A stretch of 64,000 bases of DNA, taken from positions 1 through 64,000 of the forward strand of contig NZ_JBNAGK010000004.1 of the NCBI RefSeq assembly GCF_049803835.1, written 5' to 3'. Both the position numbers and the translations under genes were made by a program. Positions 42,769 through 51,121 of this stretch are shown piece by piece (position 1 is the stretch's first letter; each line of letters opens with the position of its first letter). The notes under the pieces are model-generated. The model worked only from the letters and a program-made list of their open reading frames with translations, made no database searches and had not been told where the DNA came from. The DNA comes from Pacificoceanicola sp049803835 (lineage in GTDB: Bacteria > Pseudomonadota > Alphaproteobacteria > Rhodobacterales > Rhodobacteraceae).

Positions 42769-43986
42769 ATGACCCATTTCACCGGCCTTGCTGCCGCCCT
42801 GTTGCTGATGGCCTCTCCGGCCCTGGCGCAGAACCTGATCTCGCAGAACACCTCGATCCATGACCGCCTGTGCATCGGCGCCGATTGTCAGGCGGTCGAG
42901 ACCTATGCCTCCGATCTGCGCCTGCTTCGCCTGAAGTCGCGGAACGCGGCCATCGAGTACATCGACACGACCACGGACCCGAATTACGTTACCAATCCCT
43001 GGATCATCCAGTTCAACGACACCAGTGCGGGCGGTGAGCCCTATATCAAGTTCCGTGACGTGGCCGCATCGACCGAGCCGTTCCGGGTGAACGGCGGAGC
43101 GCGGACCTCGGCGCTGCTGGTGGACGACACCGGCGCGATCGGGCTCGGCACCTCGATCCCGACGGCGGAGCTGGACATCCGCGACAGCGCAGTCAATGGC
43201 GGCCGGTCCCAGATCAAGATGGAAGCCACCTTCAGCTTCCTCAATGCAACCGAGGTCAAGACCGGTACGCTGGAATTCTCCACGGGGTTCGGGCTCAGCA
43301 ATTTCTACCTGCATCGCAACACCGGCACCTTTCCGGTCCGCTTCTCGGTCGACGCGCCGGACAACGCGTTCAACCTCATCTCGACCGGGGGCCTCGGCCT
43401 TGGCGGCAATCCGGATGTGCCGCTGCACGTCAAGCGCGAGGACGGCACCGCTGCCCTCCGGGTCGAGAACACCGCCGCCAGCCCCGCCGCCGCCCGCGAG
43501 ATGTTCCGGATGGTGAACAACGGCGGCTCCTACTTCACCCTCGCCAACACCGCATCCGGCAAGGACTGGTTCTTCGTGCACGAGAACGCCGCGGCGGGGC
43601 GGTTTTTCATCAACCATTCCGATGGCGGGCGGCAGATGGCGCTGGATGCGGCCGGGAACATGACCATCGAAGGGCAACTGATGACCGCCGGAAGCTGTTC
43701 GGCGGGTTGTGACCGAGTGTTCGATGAGGATTACCCGCTGCCGAGCATCCCCGAGCAAGCGGCATTGATGAAAGCGAACAAGCATTTGCCCAACGTCGGA
43801 CCGACACCCGAGAACGGCCCCTTCAACCTCACCGCCATGACCGGCGGGATGCTGAACGAGCTGGAAAAGGCGCATCTCTATATCGCCGAGTTGCACGAGG
43901 AAAACGCCGCGCAGGCGCAAGCGCTGGCGGCGCTGACCGAGCGGATGGCCCGGATGGAGGCGCTGCTCGCGGCGTCGGCGCAGTAG
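42769..43986 (+). CDS. Array gene 1: secreted tail-fibre-like protein
   Basis: 405 residues. Signal peptide 1-21 (to LAQ), C35/C40 in LCIGADC. Two fibre repeats: GAIGLGTSIPTAELDI and a decayed GGLGLGGNPDVPLHV. Between them a region unique to this copy (FSFLNATEVKTGTLEFSTGFG). Then the shared REMFRMVNNGG block, AGSCSAGCDRVF with a second Cys pair, KHLPNVGPTP, TGGMLNELEKAHLYI and a C-terminal coiled coil of about 35 residues. The last part is a tail-fibre chaperone-like domain without the S74 SDxRxK self-cleavage motif. The ATG at 42769 gives the signal peptide; the frame is open 360 bp further upstream but not coding. The biological role is unknown; a trimeric surface or released fibre is inferred. 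Confidence 0.85.
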   Translation: MTHFTGLAAALLLMASPALAQNLISQNTSIHDRLCIGADCQAVETYASDLRLLRLKSRNAAIEYIDTTTDPNYVTNPWIIQFNDTSAGGEPYIKFRDVAASTEPFRVNGGARTSALLVDDTGAIGLGTSIPTAELDIRDSAVNGGRSQIKMEATFSFLNATEVKTGTLEFSTGFGLSNFYLHRNTGTFPVRFSVDAPDNAFNLISTGGLGLGGNPDVPLHVKREDGTAALRVENTAASPAAAREMFRMVNNGGSYFTLANTASGKDWFFVHENAAAGRFFINHSDGGRQMALDAAGNMTIEGQLMTAGSCSAGCDRVFDEDYPLPSIPEQAALMKANKHLPNVGPTPENGPFNLTAMTGGMLNELEKAHLYIAELHEENAAQAQALAALTERMARMEALLAASAQ

Positions 43987-43999
43987 GAAAATCAGGCGC

Positions 44000-44028
44000 T
44001 TGACAGGTCTTGCCCGTCACAGAACAGT
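44000..44028 (+). promoter_or_regulatory. Candidate promoter of array gene 2
   Basis: A perfect TTGACA (44000-44005) with a 17-nt spacer before AACAGT (44023-44028), 100 bp upstream of the ATG. The -10 is poor. Confidence 0.3.
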
Positions 44029-44127
44029 GGCGACATGCCGCCGGGCGGGGTCGGGCGGCAGGCATTGTTTCAAGGCTCACCGGCCCGCGCGGACCCGCCC
44101 CGCGCCCGCCCCACGAGTTGCATTGCC

Positions 44128-45339
44128 ATGCTCATCTCTGCCCTGCGCCTGTCCCTTCTCCTGCTCCCGGTCGCCGCCCCCGCCTTCGCTCAGGTTCTCC
44201 TGAACGGCAACCACAGCATCAACGGCTCTCTCTGCGTGGGGTTGAGCTGTACCGGCGTCGAGAATTTCACCGGCAGTCTCGACCTCAAGGTCAAGGATCA
44301 GGACGTCCGGATGCTGTTCGAAGACAGCTCCATTTCGGCAAACATCCCGACACGGGACTGGGCCATAGACATCAATGACAACGCCTCCTTCGGCAGCGAT
44401 TACTTTGCCATCCGCGATGCGGACAGCGGACTGCGCCCCTTCTTCGTCATGGGCGGCGCGCCGCAGAACAGCCTCGTGATCGGCGCCACCGGCAACATCG
44501 GCCTCGGGACCTTCCTGCCCGAGAAGGACCTGCACATCGCGAGGCCCCTCGTCTCGGCGGTCCGGCTGGAGGTGACCAACTCAGCCCGGAAATGGGATGT
44601 CGCGGCGGACTCGGTTGGCCTGTACTTCTTCAGCTCCGCGTCCGGCAGCGGTACCATTCCCGTCGACATCCGCAACGGAGCGCCGGACACGTCCCTCACG
44701 ATTGTCGCCTCCGGGAACATCGGCATGGGCACGGACACCCCCTCCGCGCCGCTGCATGTCCGGCGTGCGGACGGCACCGCTTCCCTCCGGGTCGAGAACA
44801 CCGCCGCCAGCCCCGCCGCCGCCCGCGAGATGTTCCGGATGGTGAACAACGGCGGCTCCTACTTCACTCTCGCCAACACCGCATCCGGCAAGGACTGGTT
44901 CTTCGTCCACGAGAACGCCGCGGCGGGGCGGTTCTTTATCAACCATTCCGATGGCGGGCGGCAGATGGCGCTGGATGCGGCGGGGAACATGACTCTGATG
45001 GGTGAGCTCTTCACCGCCGGGAGTTGTTCGGCGGGTTGCGACCGGGTGTTCGATGCGGATTATCCGCTGCCCAGCATCCCAGAACAGGCGGCGCTGATGA
45101 AGACGCTGAAGCATCTGCCCAACGTCGGACCGACACCCGAGAACGGCCCGTTCAACCTGACGAAAATGACCGGCGGGATGCTCAATGAATTGGAGAAGGC
45201 GCATCTCTACATTGCCGAACTGGAAGAGCGTGACCGGCTGCGTGCCGAGAGCCTGACCCGGCTCGAAGCGGAGATGGCAACGATGCGCGAGACTGTTGCC
45301 GCGATGCAGGTCCTTCTCGCGGCACCAGCCGACCGATAA
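44128..45339 (+). CDS. Array gene 2: secreted tail-fibre-like protein
   Basis: 403 residues. Signal peptide 1-22 ending AFAQ, then GNHSINGSLCVGLSC (C36/C41). LFEDSSISANIPTRDWAIDIND is the shared DW segment. Fibre repeats are GNIGLGTFLPEKDLHI and GNIGMGTDTPSAPLHV, separated by WDVAADSVGLYFFSS. From the REMFRMVNNGG block to GNMT it is almost identical to gene 1 in DNA (about 200 bp with a handful of mostly silent changes), whereas the first 600 bp are clearly diverged. The C-terminal coiled coil (EERDRLRAESLTRLEAEMATMRE) differs from gene 1. The ATG at 44128 was chosen for the signal peptide. Confidence 0.85.
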   Translation: MLISALRLSLLLLPVAAPAFAQVLLNGNHSINGSLCVGLSCTGVENFTGSLDLKVKDQDVRMLFEDSSISANIPTRDWAIDINDNASFGSDYFAIRDADSGLRPFFVMGGAPQNSLVIGATGNIGLGTFLPEKDLHIARPLVSAVRLEVTNSARKWDVAADSVGLYFFSSASGSGTIPVDIRNGAPDTSLTIVASGNIGMGTDTPSAPLHVRRADGTASLRVENTAASPAAAREMFRMVNNGGSYFTLANTASGKDWFFVHENAAAGRFFINHSDGGRQMALDAAGNMTLMGELFTAGSCSAGCDRVFDADYPLPSIPEQAALMKTLKHLPNVGPTPENGPFNLTKMTGGMLNELEKAHLYIAELEERDRLRAESLTRLEAEMATMRETVAAMQVLLAAPADR

Positions 45340-45676
45340 AGGCTTTCCAGCTATAGGAGGATCACCCATGCTCCGCCGCGCTCTGCGCATCAAAGACATG
45401 GGTGATGCACTTGGTCCAATGCAAACCGCAAAGGCCATGGAACATTGCAGCCCGCCTTGACGGCGGGCATGCGTTTCCAGGTTTCATCCGGCGCGGCGGG
45501 CTGGCGTTCCTGCAGATCGCGCCGGGAACGGTGGGCGGACCCGCAGGTGATCCCCTGCCCAACGCCCGGTTGCCCGGCATCGGGCGCGCTTGATCGGAAC
45601 CGGGCGTGGCCATATCGTTTCGCCATTGTGTCAAGCCACTGTTTGTCAATCCATCCTGCCCAAAAGGAATCTCTCC
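45340..45676 (+). other. 337-bp gap in the array
   Basis: The longest gap in the array. It holds a short ORF with a strong ribosome site (45368-45460), a hairpin GCCCGCC/GGCGGGC (45450-45468) and AAAGGAAT as ribosome site for gene 3. No remnant of the conserved 3' block is visible. Confidence 0.5.
45368..45460 (+). CDS. Possible 30-residue ORF in the array
   Basis: ATG 7 nt after a perfect AGGAGG, reading MLRRALRIKDMGDALGPMQ and then 11 more codons to TGA. It has no signal peptide and no similarity to the array proteins. It could be a leader, or the leftover ribosome site and start of a lost array copy. Coding status is doubtful. Confidence 0.25.
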   Translation: MLRRALRIKDMGDALGPMQTAKAMEHCSPP

Positions 45677-46861
45677 GTGTCCCTGCGCTCCTCCGCCTTC
45701 GCCCTTGCGCTGCTTGCGCCTTTGCCGGCTTTCTCTCAAACCACCTTTCTCTCCGGAGACCGCAGCATCGAAGGCAATCTGTGCGTCGGGGAATCCTGCA
45801 CCAGCACCGAAACCTTCACCGACACCGCGGTGCTGCGGCTCAAGGACAACAACGTGCGCCTGAAGTTCGACGACACCTCGACCGCGGTGGATGTCCCACA
45901 GCGCGACTGGTCCATCATTCTCAACGATCCCTCGTCCTCGGGCAGCGAGTATTTCGCGATCCGGGACGAGACGGCGAGCAACACCGTGTTCAAGATCGAA
46001 GGCGAGGCCCCGCCTTTCGCTCTTTACGTCGATAACAATGGCTACATCGGTGCGCAGACCCAGTTCCCGCAAAGAAACCTGCATCTGGTTGGCTCGGTGC
46101 CGGGGCTCGCCATCGACGATCCCAATGGTGCGCGGCGATGGGACCTCTGGCAAAGCTCCCTCGGCCTCCAGTTCCTGGACTACTCGACGACATATGGTCA
46201 GACCGTCACAAGGCCCAAAGTCGTGATTTTCGAAAATGGCGCACCGGAGCATTCCCTGGTTCTGGAGAGCGGCACCGGCAACGCCGGACTCGGCACGAGC
46301 AGTCCGGGCGCCGCGCTGCACGTGCGGCGTACCGACGGCACCGCCGCGATCAAGGTGGAGAATACCAGCGCGTCTACCTCCGCCGTGCGCGAAATGTTGA
46401 ACATGAGCAACAAAGGCGGCTCCTACTTCACCCTCGCCAACACCGACAGCGGTACGACCTGGTACTTCACCCACGAACAGGCCGCGCCCAACCGCTTCAT
46501 CATCACCGATGGCGTGGCGGACGGGCCGGAGATGACTCTGACGGCGGACGGGGATCTGACCGTGCAGGGACGTTTCATCTCGGGCAGCACCACGCTGAAC
46601 GTGCCCGATTACGTGTTCGGCCCGGAGTACGCCCTGCGCCCGCTGACCGAGGTCAGGGACTTCATCGCCGAGAACCGTCACCTGCCGGACATCCCCTCGG
46701 CGGCCGAGATCGCGGACACGGGCCTCGACATGACCGACATGCAGATGCGGCTCTTGCGGAAGGTGGAGGAGCTGACGCTCTACACGTTGGATCTCGAAGC
46801 GACGAACCGGGCGCTGGAGGCCCGTCTGGCCCGATTGGAGGCGGCGCAGGCGGCGCGGTGA
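45677..46861 (+). CDS. Array gene 3: divergent tail-fibre-like protein
   Basis: 394 residues from a GTG start with AAAGGAAT upstream; no ATG gives the signal peptide (to AFSQ). C36/C41 in NLCVGESC. DW segment VDVPQRDWSIILNDPSSSGSEYFAI. Repeats GYIGAQTQFPQRNLHL and GNAGLGTSSPGAALHV. Its C-terminus is the outlier: NVPDYVFGPEYALRPLTEV, NRHLPDIPSAAEI and LLRKVEELTLYTLDLE, lacking the second Cys pair. This form closely resembles the C-terminal chaperone-like tails common in Bacteroidota proteins, and it shows by alignment what the CDRVFDxDYPLPSI form of the other copies is derived from. Confidence 0.85.
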   Translation: MSLRSSAFALALLAPLPAFSQTTFLSGDRSIEGNLCVGESCTSTETFTDTAVLRLKDNNVRLKFDDTSTAVDVPQRDWSIILNDPSSSGSEYFAIRDETASNTVFKIEGEAPPFALYVDNNGYIGAQTQFPQRNLHLVGSVPGLAIDDPNGARRWDLWQSSLGLQFLDYSTTYGQTVTRPKVVIFENGAPEHSLVLESGTGNAGLGTSSPGAALHVRRTDGTAAIKVENTSASTSAVREMLNMSNKGGSYFTLANTDSGTTWYFTHEQAAPNRFIITDGVADGPEMTLTADGDLTVQGRFISGSTTLNVPDYVFGPEYALRPLTEVRDFIAENRHLPDIPSAAEIADTGLDMTDMQMRLLRKVEELTLYTLDLEATNRALEARLARLEAAQAAR

Positions 46862-46948
46862 GAGGCCGGGCGGAAACGGCTTGGTGAACGGGGCGGGCCG
46901 CGTTAACCTTTTCGGATTGATTCAAGCTCCCTTTCGATGAGGAACTCC

Positions 46949-48205
46949 ATGACCCGTCCCTTCCGCGCCCTTGCCGTACTCGCGCTATGCGCTCTGCCGC
47001 CTGCTGTTGGCGCTCAGACCGTGTTGACCGGCGATCACAGCGTCTCTGGCACCCTGTGCGTCGGCGGCGGCTGCGGCGACGCCGAGAGCTACCCCGAAGG
47101 CCCGTTGAAGCTGAAAGCGAACAATACGCGCATTCTCTTTGAAGACAACTCCACCACCAGCGGCTTCCCGGCCAACGACTGGCTGCTCGAGGCCAATGGC
47201 GAGAGTCCCTCCTCCGGCGACTATTTCGCCATCATCGACCAGGACACCGGCAACAATATCCTCCAACTCGAAGCGGGCGCTCCGGCCAACAGCCTGTTTG
47301 TCACGGATAGCGGCTATGTCGGTCTGAACACGACCATCCCGAGGGGGGCGCTGCACCTCGTGGACTCGAGCCACACGCCGGAATTCTATCTTGAGGATGC
47401 ACGGACAGGTAATGAGAGTCTGTGGAAGGTTGCGGCCAACGACGTAGGCTTTTACGTGCGCGAAGTGCCGAGCCCCGATATTGTCCGTATCCCCTTCGAG
47501 ATCAAGGGAGGCGCCCCCGACAATGCGTTTGCCGTGTCCGAGACCGGCGCGGTGGGATTGGGTATCGACGAAAGCCTCGCCGCCTCCCTGCACATCCTGC
47601 GCAGGGACGGCACCGCGAGTGTGCTTGTCCAGAACACGTCCGAAAGCCCCGCCGCCGCCCGCGAGATGTTCCGGATGGAGAACAACGGCGGCTCCTACTT
47701 CACCCTCGCCAACACCGCATCCGGCAAGGACTGGTTCTTCGTCCACGAGAACGCCGCGGCGGGGCGGTTCTTCATCAACCACTCGGGCGGCGGGCGACAG
47801 ATGGCGCTGGATGCGGCCGGGAACATGACCATCGAAGGCGAGTTGTTCACCGCCGGGAGCTGTTCGGCGGGCTGTGACCGGGTGTTCGACGCGGATTACC
47901 CGCTGCCCAGCCTGCCCGAACAGATGGCCGCGATCCGCGAGGCGGGGCACTTGCCCAACGTCGGCCCGACCGACGAGGACGGTCCGTTCAACCTCACCGC
48001 CATGACCGGCGGCATTCTGAACGAGTTGGAGAAGGCCTATCTCTACATCGACCAGTTGCAGACCGCTCACGATGCCCAGGCCGCGACTGTGCGGGCGCAG
48101 ACAGCGGCGCTCGCGGCGCAATCGTCCGAGATCGCCGCACTGAGACAGGACCTGGCGGCGCTGCGCGACCTCGTTCAGGCCCGGTCCGCTGCCTCGGACC
48201 AGTGA
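46949..48205 (+). CDS. Array gene 4: secreted tail-fibre-like protein
   Basis: 418 residues. Signal peptide MTRPFRALAVLALCALPPAVGA, then GDHSVSGTLCVGGGC (C37/C42). LFEDNSTTSGFPANDWLLEANG is the DW segment. Repeats GYVGLNTTIPRGALHL and GAVGLGIDESLAASLHI, the second with the GT-P part lost. The REMFRMENNGG to GNMTIEG block is again near-identical in DNA to genes 1 and 2. The chaperone-like segment has REAGHLPNVGPTDEDGPF. The coiled coil is longer than in gene 1. ATG 46949 is preferred over 46937 because GAGGAA precedes it by about 5 nt. Confidence 0.85.
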   Translation: MTRPFRALAVLALCALPPAVGAQTVLTGDHSVSGTLCVGGGCGDAESYPEGPLKLKANNTRILFEDNSTTSGFPANDWLLEANGESPSSGDYFAIIDQDTGNNILQLEAGAPANSLFVTDSGYVGLNTTIPRGALHLVDSSHTPEFYLEDARTGNESLWKVAANDVGFYVREVPSPDIVRIPFEIKGGAPDNAFAVSETGAVGLGIDESLAASLHILRRDGTASVLVQNTSESPAAAREMFRMENNGGSYFTLANTASGKDWFFVHENAAAGRFFINHSGGGRQMALDAAGNMTIEGELFTAGSCSAGCDRVFDADYPLPSLPEQMAAIREAGHLPNVGPTDEDGPFNLTAMTGGILNELEKAYLYIDQLQTAHDAQAATVRAQTAALAAQSSEIAALRQDLAALRDLVQARSAASDQ

Positions 48206-48247
48206 CGGCAGCGATCGGGCGAAGGCGGCGCAGGTAGAACCGGGGTC

Positions 48248-48276
48248 TTGACGGAACCGCGTGACCGGAAAAGACT
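48248..48276 (+). promoter_or_regulatory. Candidate promoter of array gene 5
   Basis: TTGACG (48248-48253), 17-nt spacer, AAGACT (48271-48276), about 70 bp before the ATG. It resembles the candidate for gene 2 in spacing and distance. Confidence 0.3.
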
Positions 48277-48344
48277 GCGCCGTCTTTCCCGAGACCATTT
48301 TGCACACAGCACCTATTGAACCCGTTCCCTGTCCGGAGCTTCCC

Positions 48345-49673
48345 ATGACCCGATCCGCGCCCCGCGCCTTCTCCGTTCCGATGGCCTTCCTCGTCATGTC
48401 TTTCTCTACTGCGGCCCATGCCCAGACCACCGTGCTCGCCGGCGATCACAGCGTCGATGGCGCGCTCTGCGTCGGCTTTCACTGCACCTCGTCCGAAACC
48501 TTCCCCGGAGACGCCGATCTGAAGATCAAGGAGTCCGATCCGCGCCTGCTGTTCGAGGACACCTCCACGATCACCGGCGTCGCGACGACCGACTGGGAAC
48601 TTCGGGCCAACGATCCAGGCACCGGGCCGGAGTATTTCGCCATCCGCAACGCCGACGCGGACCGGACGATCCTGCGGCTCGACCGCGATGCGCCCGCAAA
48701 TTCGCTCTACGTCGCGTCGGATGGCCGTGTCGGTTTCGGGACCACGCTGCCGGGAGGGAAAGTCTCCGTAGAAGCCAACGATGGCTATGCGCTGCGCCTG
48801 AACCGGTCGAACACCGATGTCAGCAGCACGTTCTACAACCTCCTGATCTACCAGGACGGAACCCTCGCCATCAGCCAGCGAGTGGACGGTGTCGCCAACT
48901 TCATGATCCACAAGGACGCGATGACGGGCGGCGTCGACATATCCCAACTGGGTGTGACCGTGAACGCCTACAGCACGGCGGCAGACTTCACGGTCAAGAG
49001 CTTCTCCGATCCCTATGCGCTCTATGTCAACGGACAGTTCGGGTATGTGGGCCTCGGGACATTCTTTCCGGACTCGCAGTTGCACGTCCAGCGCACCGAC
49101 GGCAATGCCAGGATCAAGGTCGAGAACACCACCGCCAGTCCCACCGGCGTGCGCGAGATGTTCAACATGACCAACAAGGGCGGCAGCTACTTCACCCTCG
49201 CCAACACCCAGAGCGGCACGACCTGGTATTTCACCCATGAGCAAGCCGCGCCCAACCGCTTCATCATCACCGATGGCGTGGCCGACGGGCCGGAGATGAC
49301 GCTGACGGCGGAGGGGAACCTGACCATCCAGGGGCAACTCTTCACTGCCGGAAGCTGCGCGGCCGGCTGTGACCGGGTGTTCGACGCGGATTACCCTTTG
49401 CCGACCATTGCCGAGCAGGCGGCGCAGATAAGGGCGCTGAAACACCTGCCGAGTGTCGGGCCGACTCCGGAGGACGGTCCGTTCAACCTGACCGCCATGA
49501 CCGGCGGGATGCTGAACGAGCTGGAAAAGGCGCATCTGTATATTGCCGAGCTGGAAGAGCGCGATACTGCGCGGGCGCAGGATGTGGCCAGCCTTCGCCG
49601 GCAGAACGCCGCGATGGAGGCCCGTCTCGCCCGGCTTGAAGCGGCGCTGGAGGCGCTCTTGCCGGAGAAGTGA
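48345..49673 (+). CDS. Array gene 5: mosaic tail-fibre-like protein
   Basis: 442 residues, the longest intact copy. Signal peptide to AAHAQ, GDHSVDGALCVGFHC (C42/C47), TGVATTDWELRANDPG. Repeats GRVGFGTTLPGGKVSV and GYVGLGTFFPDSQLHV; between them a unique stretch (SSTFYNLLIYQDGTLAISQR...YSTAADFTVKSF). Its central block TTWYFTHEQAAPNRFIITDG follows gene 3, while AGSCAAGCDRVFDADYPLPT and everything after follow the majority form. The switch lies within about 30 codons, so it looks like a recombinant of two lineages. The coiled-coil tail RRQNAAMEARLARLEAALEA is also close to gene 3's end. Confidence 0.85.
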   Translation: MTRSAPRAFSVPMAFLVMSFSTAAHAQTTVLAGDHSVDGALCVGFHCTSSETFPGDADLKIKESDPRLLFEDTSTITGVATTDWELRANDPGTGPEYFAIRNADADRTILRLDRDAPANSLYVASDGRVGFGTTLPGGKVSVEANDGYALRLNRSNTDVSSTFYNLLIYQDGTLAISQRVDGVANFMIHKDAMTGGVDISQLGVTVNAYSTAADFTVKSFSDPYALYVNGQFGYVGLGTFFPDSQLHVQRTDGNARIKVENTTASPTGVREMFNMTNKGGSYFTLANTQSGTTWYFTHEQAAPNRFIITDGVADGPEMTLTAEGNLTIQGQLFTAGSCAAGCDRVFDADYPLPTIAEQAAQIRALKHLPSVGPTPEDGPFNLTAMTGGMLNELEKAHLYIAELEERDTARAQDVASLRRQNAAMEARLARLEAALEALLPEK

Positions 49674-49770
49674 GGCGAGGCGGCGGGCCTGCCTTTTGGA
49701 TAACAATGCGGTGTCATCCGCTCGGCCGTCGCCGTCCGGCGGTCCAATTTCAGGAAAAGGATGAGTTTCA

Positions 49771-50991
49771 ATGATCTTCAATCGAATGACAGACCGGAGC
49801 GGCATGCTCGGGGTTGGTTTGGCAGCGGGACTGATGCTGCTGGCGGCGCAAGCGGCGGCGCAGGTGACGCAACTGTCGTCCACCGACTCCTACATCAACG
49901 ACGAGCTCTGCGTCGGGACCGGATGCAATGGCACCGAGGCCTATGACGACGACACGCTCACGCTGAAGTCGACCTTTCTCAAGGTGCTCTTCGACGACAC
50001 TTCGGCATCGACGGCCGCGGATCGGGACTGGTCGATCCAGACCAACCTGACCTCTTCCGAAGAGTTCGTGATCGAGGATGAGACAACGGGCGCCAAACCG
50101 TTCCAGATCGCCGGTGGCGCACCGGAGTCGGCGGTTTACGTGGGCAGCAACGGGTACGTCGGGATCGGCACGACCATCCCGCAAGGCGAACTGCATATCG
50201 TTGATCCGGTAAGCAGAACCGTCAGTCTGGTCTTGCAGGCGGACGTTCCGAGTGTTTCCAAGATGCTGATGAGCTACACGGGGTCGGCGTTGCTTTTCTC
50301 GGATTTTGACCTGGGAAACGCCGTGCTCAGAATGTCCATGTCTGCACCGAGCAATGCCATGACCATTGGGAGCAACGGCAATATCGGGTTCGGTACCTCC
50401 TTGCCATTTTATGCCATGCACCTGTTGCGCACGGACGGGACTGCGACGATCAGGGTCGAGAACACCGCCGCCAGCGGGCAGGCCGCGCGGGAGATGTTCA
50501 GGATGGACAATTATGGCGGGAGTTACTTCACGCTGGCCAATTCTCAAAGCAACAAGGACTGGTATTTCGTCCACGAGAACGCGGCGGCGGGGCGTTTCTT
50601 CATCAACCATTCGGACGGCGGGCGGCAGATGGCGCTGGACCCGGCGGGGAACATGACCATCGAAGGCCAGCTCTTCACCGCCGGAAGCTGTTCGGCGGGC
50701 TGCGACCGGGTGTTCGACGCGGATTACCCGCTGCCGAGCATCGCGGAACAGGCGGCGTCGATGAAGGCGAACAAGCATCTGCCGAACGTCGGGCCGACGC
50801 CAGAGGATGGCCCGTTCAACCTCACCGCCATGACCGGCGGGATGCTCAATGAACTGGAGAAGGCACATCTGTATATCGGACAGCTGCACGAGGAAAACGC
50901 CGCGCAGGCGGCGGAGATCGCGGCCCTGCGTGCGGAACTGGCCGAGCTCCCCGGGATCGTCGCGCGGCTGGAGGCGCTGGAGGGCCGCTGA
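49771..50991 (+). CDS. Array gene 6: secreted tail-fibre-like protein
   Basis: 406 residues. A longer signal peptide (about 31 residues, MIFNRMTDRSGMLGVG onward, to AAAQ), C47/C52 in ELCVGTGC. DW segment STAADRDWSIQTNLTSSEEFVI. Repeats GYVGIGTTIPQGELHI and GNIGFGTSLPFYAMHL. From NAAAGRFFINHSDGGRQM to AGSCSAGCDRVF it is very close to genes 7 and 8 in DNA (CTGGACCCGGCGGGG variant). AGGAAAAGGA precedes the ATG by 9 nt. The coiled-coil tail is short (about 35 residues). Confidence 0.85.
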   Translation: MIFNRMTDRSGMLGVGLAAGLMLLAAQAAAQVTQLSSTDSYINDELCVGTGCNGTEAYDDDTLTLKSTFLKVLFDDTSASTAADRDWSIQTNLTSSEEFVIEDETTGAKPFQIAGGAPESAVYVGSNGYVGIGTTIPQGELHIVDPVSRTVSLVLQADVPSVSKMLMSYTGSALLFSDFDLGNAVLRMSMSAPSNAMTIGSNGNIGFGTSLPFYAMHLLRTDGTATIRVENTAASGQAAREMFRMDNYGGSYFTLANSQSNKDWYFVHENAAAGRFFINHSDGGRQMALDPAGNMTIEGQLFTAGSCSAGCDRVFDADYPLPSIAEQAASMKANKHLPNVGPTPEDGPFNLTAMTGGMLNELEKAHLYIGQLHEENAAQAAEIAALRAELAELPGIVARLEALEGR

Positions 50992-51121
50992 GCCGGCTTC
51001 CCGGACAGGGACGGGGACAACCGCCGTCGACCGGCCTTGCCGAAAACCCGGCCGTTCGTACACTGGTCAACAGGATCACCTCGCCAGGACCCGGCGCAAC
51101 CCGTCTCCATTGGAGGATACC

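Noticed and set aside
42409..43920. Long minus-strand open frames opposite the array genes (also 46985-48430, 47994-49883, 49768-51063)
   Set aside because: They mirror the codon bias of the plus-strand genes, show no signal peptides or motifs and recur only because the paralogues recur.
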